From positions 1,676,001 through 1,740,000 of the forward strand of contig WPIO01000001.1 of the NCBI GenBank assembly GCA_009760855.2: a stretch of DNA of 64,000 nt, in the 5' to 3' direction. Shown here piece after piece: positions 61,540-64,000 of this stretch. Position numbers and translations under genes: made by a program. This stretch comes from Cristatella mucedo. Its lineage: Eukaryota > Bryozoa > Phylactolaemata > Cristatellidae. The notes beneath the pieces were generated by a model that saw nothing but the letters and a program-made list of their open reading frames with translations, ran no database searches and was not told the origin of the DNA. How positions within the stretch are numbered: the first letter of the stretch is position 1; the number at the start of each line of letters is the position of its first letter.

Positions 61540-62882
61540 TTTATCTAGGCGCTGTTTAATTAAAAATTGACGCGAAAATATATTGCTTGGCAAGCGGCGT
61601 GGATTTTTCGTTGGTCCAGACCTGACACCCTACGGCGTCTAAAGCCAATGATTAAGCCAAAAAGCCAGCCCAATGCGTGGCCAGCGAACAACATCGTTCT
61701 TATAGAAGAGCGCAAATTTCCTAAATACGCTTAATACCTAGAGCTGTCCTGGCAGTCTGACTACAAACACGCGACCCAGTTTGGCTCAGTACAAGCAAAG
61801 CCTCACCGACTGACGAACAGAAACAGTTTGGTCTCACCAACGGGAACCTTCACCCAGGGCCGTCTCTGGTGCTAGACTGACCGTTTCGATAATGGTTTCG
61901 TAACAAGCCAGGTCGAAGGTCATAAGTCTGAAATATTCAGAGATAATCTTGTATACGGAGATATTTATACAATGGAATATTTCTCTGCACATAAGCCGGT
62001 TTATAAGGAATGACCTATAATCTGTCTCGTTGTTCTTATGCAAAGTTTTCCAAGCTTGCATTCTACAGATCTGTGAAGCACAGGTATAGTAGTGATTTTT
62101 ATTTATAACACTGTTTATTAATTAAGTTATTACGTGTTTATAACTTACTATCTCACTACTTGTATGTAATAATTATGGTTAATTGTCAATATCGGAATAA
62201 TCGATATGTATCGATAGTTGATTGGATTATAATCCAAGAGCCGTCCGGGCGCCCGAAGATGACTGGGATGACGTTCGAATTATGCGCACCGAAAGCCGCT
62301 TTGGCTGAGTGCGCCATAGAAAACTGTCCTGCGTAACACCCACTTAGTCTTGGTTGGTTCGCGAAGTAGCGGACGGAGGTACGTCCCTTAATGGCGGCAG
62401 CTGATTTCTTCGGTTAGCCGGCGGAGCCGCTCTATTATAACGTTGCCGGGTACATGTAGCTACGTCACTTGCTTTCGCTAACATCCAGTCATCCGTCGGA
62501 TTATTAGACGCCGCTAATATCATCAAGTATTACGACCGAAGCAACGTCGCTCCGCGGCGGAGCAAGGGAGGGAGAGAGAGAGCTGTGGCGAATTTTCGGG
62601 GTAAAAGCTCAGCATAGAGCAACGGGGGAAGAGTTCCATTTTGAGCAGTGGGGGATATTGCTGAACTCTTTGCACTGTTTCTATTCATGTCGGTCCTTTA
62701 AGATCAATGTTTTTCATCCAAGATGTCTTGGCGACCCTGCATCCTCCGGAGAAATGGACTCGCCGTAGTTGTTCTCTCAACCCTATTGGACTCGCCACTC
62801 TTCTGCTCGTAAACAAAAAAAATCCTAGCTGATTAAACAGCCTCTTTTTGTAGACTCTTTTTAGCGACAGAAAAGCCTTTAC
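61540..62882. other. No recognised gene; probable promoter side of the minus-strand gene
   Basis: Open frames are short. Contains AT-rich stretches (62100-62230) with ATCGAT words and a short GGGAGAGAGAGAGA tract near 62570. Confidence 0.4.
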
Positions 62883-63000
62883 GGCTATCACCACCGCTGG
62901 CAGTGGCGATACAGAATCGCCCACCGTAGGAATCGAACCCATGACCTCACGACAAAGGTCGTAAGAGCAACCACCTTACCTAGTGTGCCATCACGTCTCG
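62883..63000 (-). repeat. SINE family B
   Basis: Minus strand: GATGGCACACTAGGTAAGG head, ATGGGTTCGATTCCTAC B-box, then GGGCGATTCTGTATCGCCAC and the hairpin body. Confidence 0.75.
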
Positions 63001-63142
63001 GAATTTTTTTTAACCCAATGAACTGTCTTTGCTCCCTGCGCTTTACGCTTTCGTTACCTGTGCATGAATCGGTGAATTTAAACAGCCAGAGATCACACTA
63101 ATCGTGTCTCTTGTAGGCGTCTCTCGAATGCCTTCTTAAAAA

Positions 63143-63455
63143 ATAATTCACTTGAATGTCTCCCTAAGGCAGTGATTCTCAACCTTCCTAATGCCGTGAC
63201 CCGTTAATACAGTTCCTCGTGTTGTGGCGACCCCCAACCATTAAATTATTGTGTGTGCAAAATGTGAAAATGCGTGTTTTCCGATGGTCTTAGGCGACCC
63301 CTTTGAAAGGGTTGTTCGACCCCCAAGGCGGTCGCGACCCGCAGGTTGAGAACCGCTGCCCTGAGGGAACAGAATCTCCTCTATCCAGGCACTTCGCATT
63401 CGCCAGGCGGCTCGACCCCGCGACCTTGGTCGTCAAGATGAGCATGGCGATCGAG
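63143..63455 (-). repeat. SINE family A split by a SPIN insertion
   Basis: The tail end (AATAATTCACTTGAATG) lies left of 63170. The rest of the tail and tRNA-like head (GAACAGAATCTCCTCTATCC, then GGCGGCTCGACCCCGCGACC) lie right of 63366, in the order expected for a reverse-oriented family-A copy. Confidence 0.65.
63170..63358. mobile_element. SPIN-type nonautonomous hAT transposon
   Basis: 189 bp. Terminal inverted repeats CAGTGATTCTCAACC / GGTTGAGAACCGCTG. Subterminal GGCGACCCCCAACCATTAAA and GTTTTCCGATGGTCTTAGGC segments are those of the SPACE INVADERS (SPIN) family. Flanked by CCCTAAGG (63162-63169) and CCCTGAGG (63359-63366), an 8-bp hAT-style duplication with one mismatch. Confidence 0.9.
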
Positions 63456-63458
63456 GTC

Positions 63459-64000
63459 ATTGCAGATGATCAAGCGAACATCTGCCACCGCGGCCCGTCG
63501 AGCCAGGACTATCTTGTTCGCTTTCTCGCGCTGGCCCGTGCACGATAGCTGTCCCGGTCAAGCGTTTGCACGTCGGCCGCAGATATGAAGGTGAATAAGA
63601 TGTGCGCTGTCCCATCATTTCATCTCTGAGATTGAATTGAGGAAGCCATAGCGGATGCGCCGACCGACGCTACTCTCCTTGACGCTACTCTTTTGTTGAC
63701 TCTTGATGTTGATCACGCTAAGCACGAACCTCTGCTAGCAAGTTCAGATTCAATTCTATTCAAATAAATTATTTGCCGAGTCTTAATTTAAATCCCAGTC
63801 AGAAGCCCTGCTTGGTCCAAGTACGAATCGACAGTACTCGGTAAAACTTCGGGAGGCTCCCTCTCGTGGTTTAATACTGGAGCGAGGTCACGGCCACTTG
63901 TTGTGGGATGCATGAGTACGCTTGCCTCACTGTAGAACAATCGAATCGCCACTGTCGTATTCCATAAAGTAATTCAAGGCTGGCTGCTGTACCGGCCTCG
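63459..64000. other. No recognised feature
   Basis: No exon, repeat or RNA gene supported. Confidence 0.5.

Overview
The window looks like animal nuclear DNA, probably from an invertebrate. It has split genes with GT-AG introns, L2/CR1-type LINE fragments, two tRNA-derived SINE families, long (GA)n, (GT)n, (CA)n and (TA)n microsatellites, and a hAT-type SPIN element. I cannot name the species. The host DNA is GC-balanced and repeat-rich, with no bacterial-style operons.

The main feature is an AT-rich block at about 30.3-48.1 kb, an integrated adintovirus / Polinton-Maverick-like element of roughly 17.8 kb. It has inverted terminal repeats of about 180 bp. It carries the hallmark set: a retrovirus-type DDE integrase, a protein-primed family B DNA polymerase, an A32/FtsK-HerA-type packaging ATPase, an adenain-like cysteine protease, a double jelly-roll major capsid protein and a penton-like minor capsid protein. 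Further genes encode a glycine-rich pVI-like small virion protein, a parvovirus-like phospholipase A2 protein, a phage-tail-fibre-like spike, a DUF5679 zinc ribbon, an HNH-AP2 endonuclease and several unknown proteins. Most start codons sit directly behind a TATAGAA-like motif. The copy is decayed: most long genes have in-frame stops or frameshifts, the polymerase carries a 46-bp frameshifting duplication, and its motif C has lost one catalytic aspartate. HNH-AP2, DUF5679 and a few small reading frames are still open.

Three host genes can be partly modelled. (1) Plus strand, 1.0-9.2 kb: an RMI1-like gene whose last two recognised exons together encode the start of the C-terminal OB fold. (2) Plus strand, 30.15-51.8 kb: candidate exons with compatible phases on both sides of the viral element, suggesting it sits in a 19-kb intron of a Gln/Ala-rich protein gene; a second intron holds a 29-bp-period array of CCAAT-like motifs. 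(3) Minus strand, 61.5-53.8 kb: a gene of at least seven exons with consistent splice phases over six of them and no recognised family.

The rest is mostly decayed LINE copies, SINEs and simple repeats. A 189-bp SPIN element, a hAT family known for horizontal transfer, is inserted in a SINE near the right edge and is flanked by a near-perfect 8-bp target duplication.
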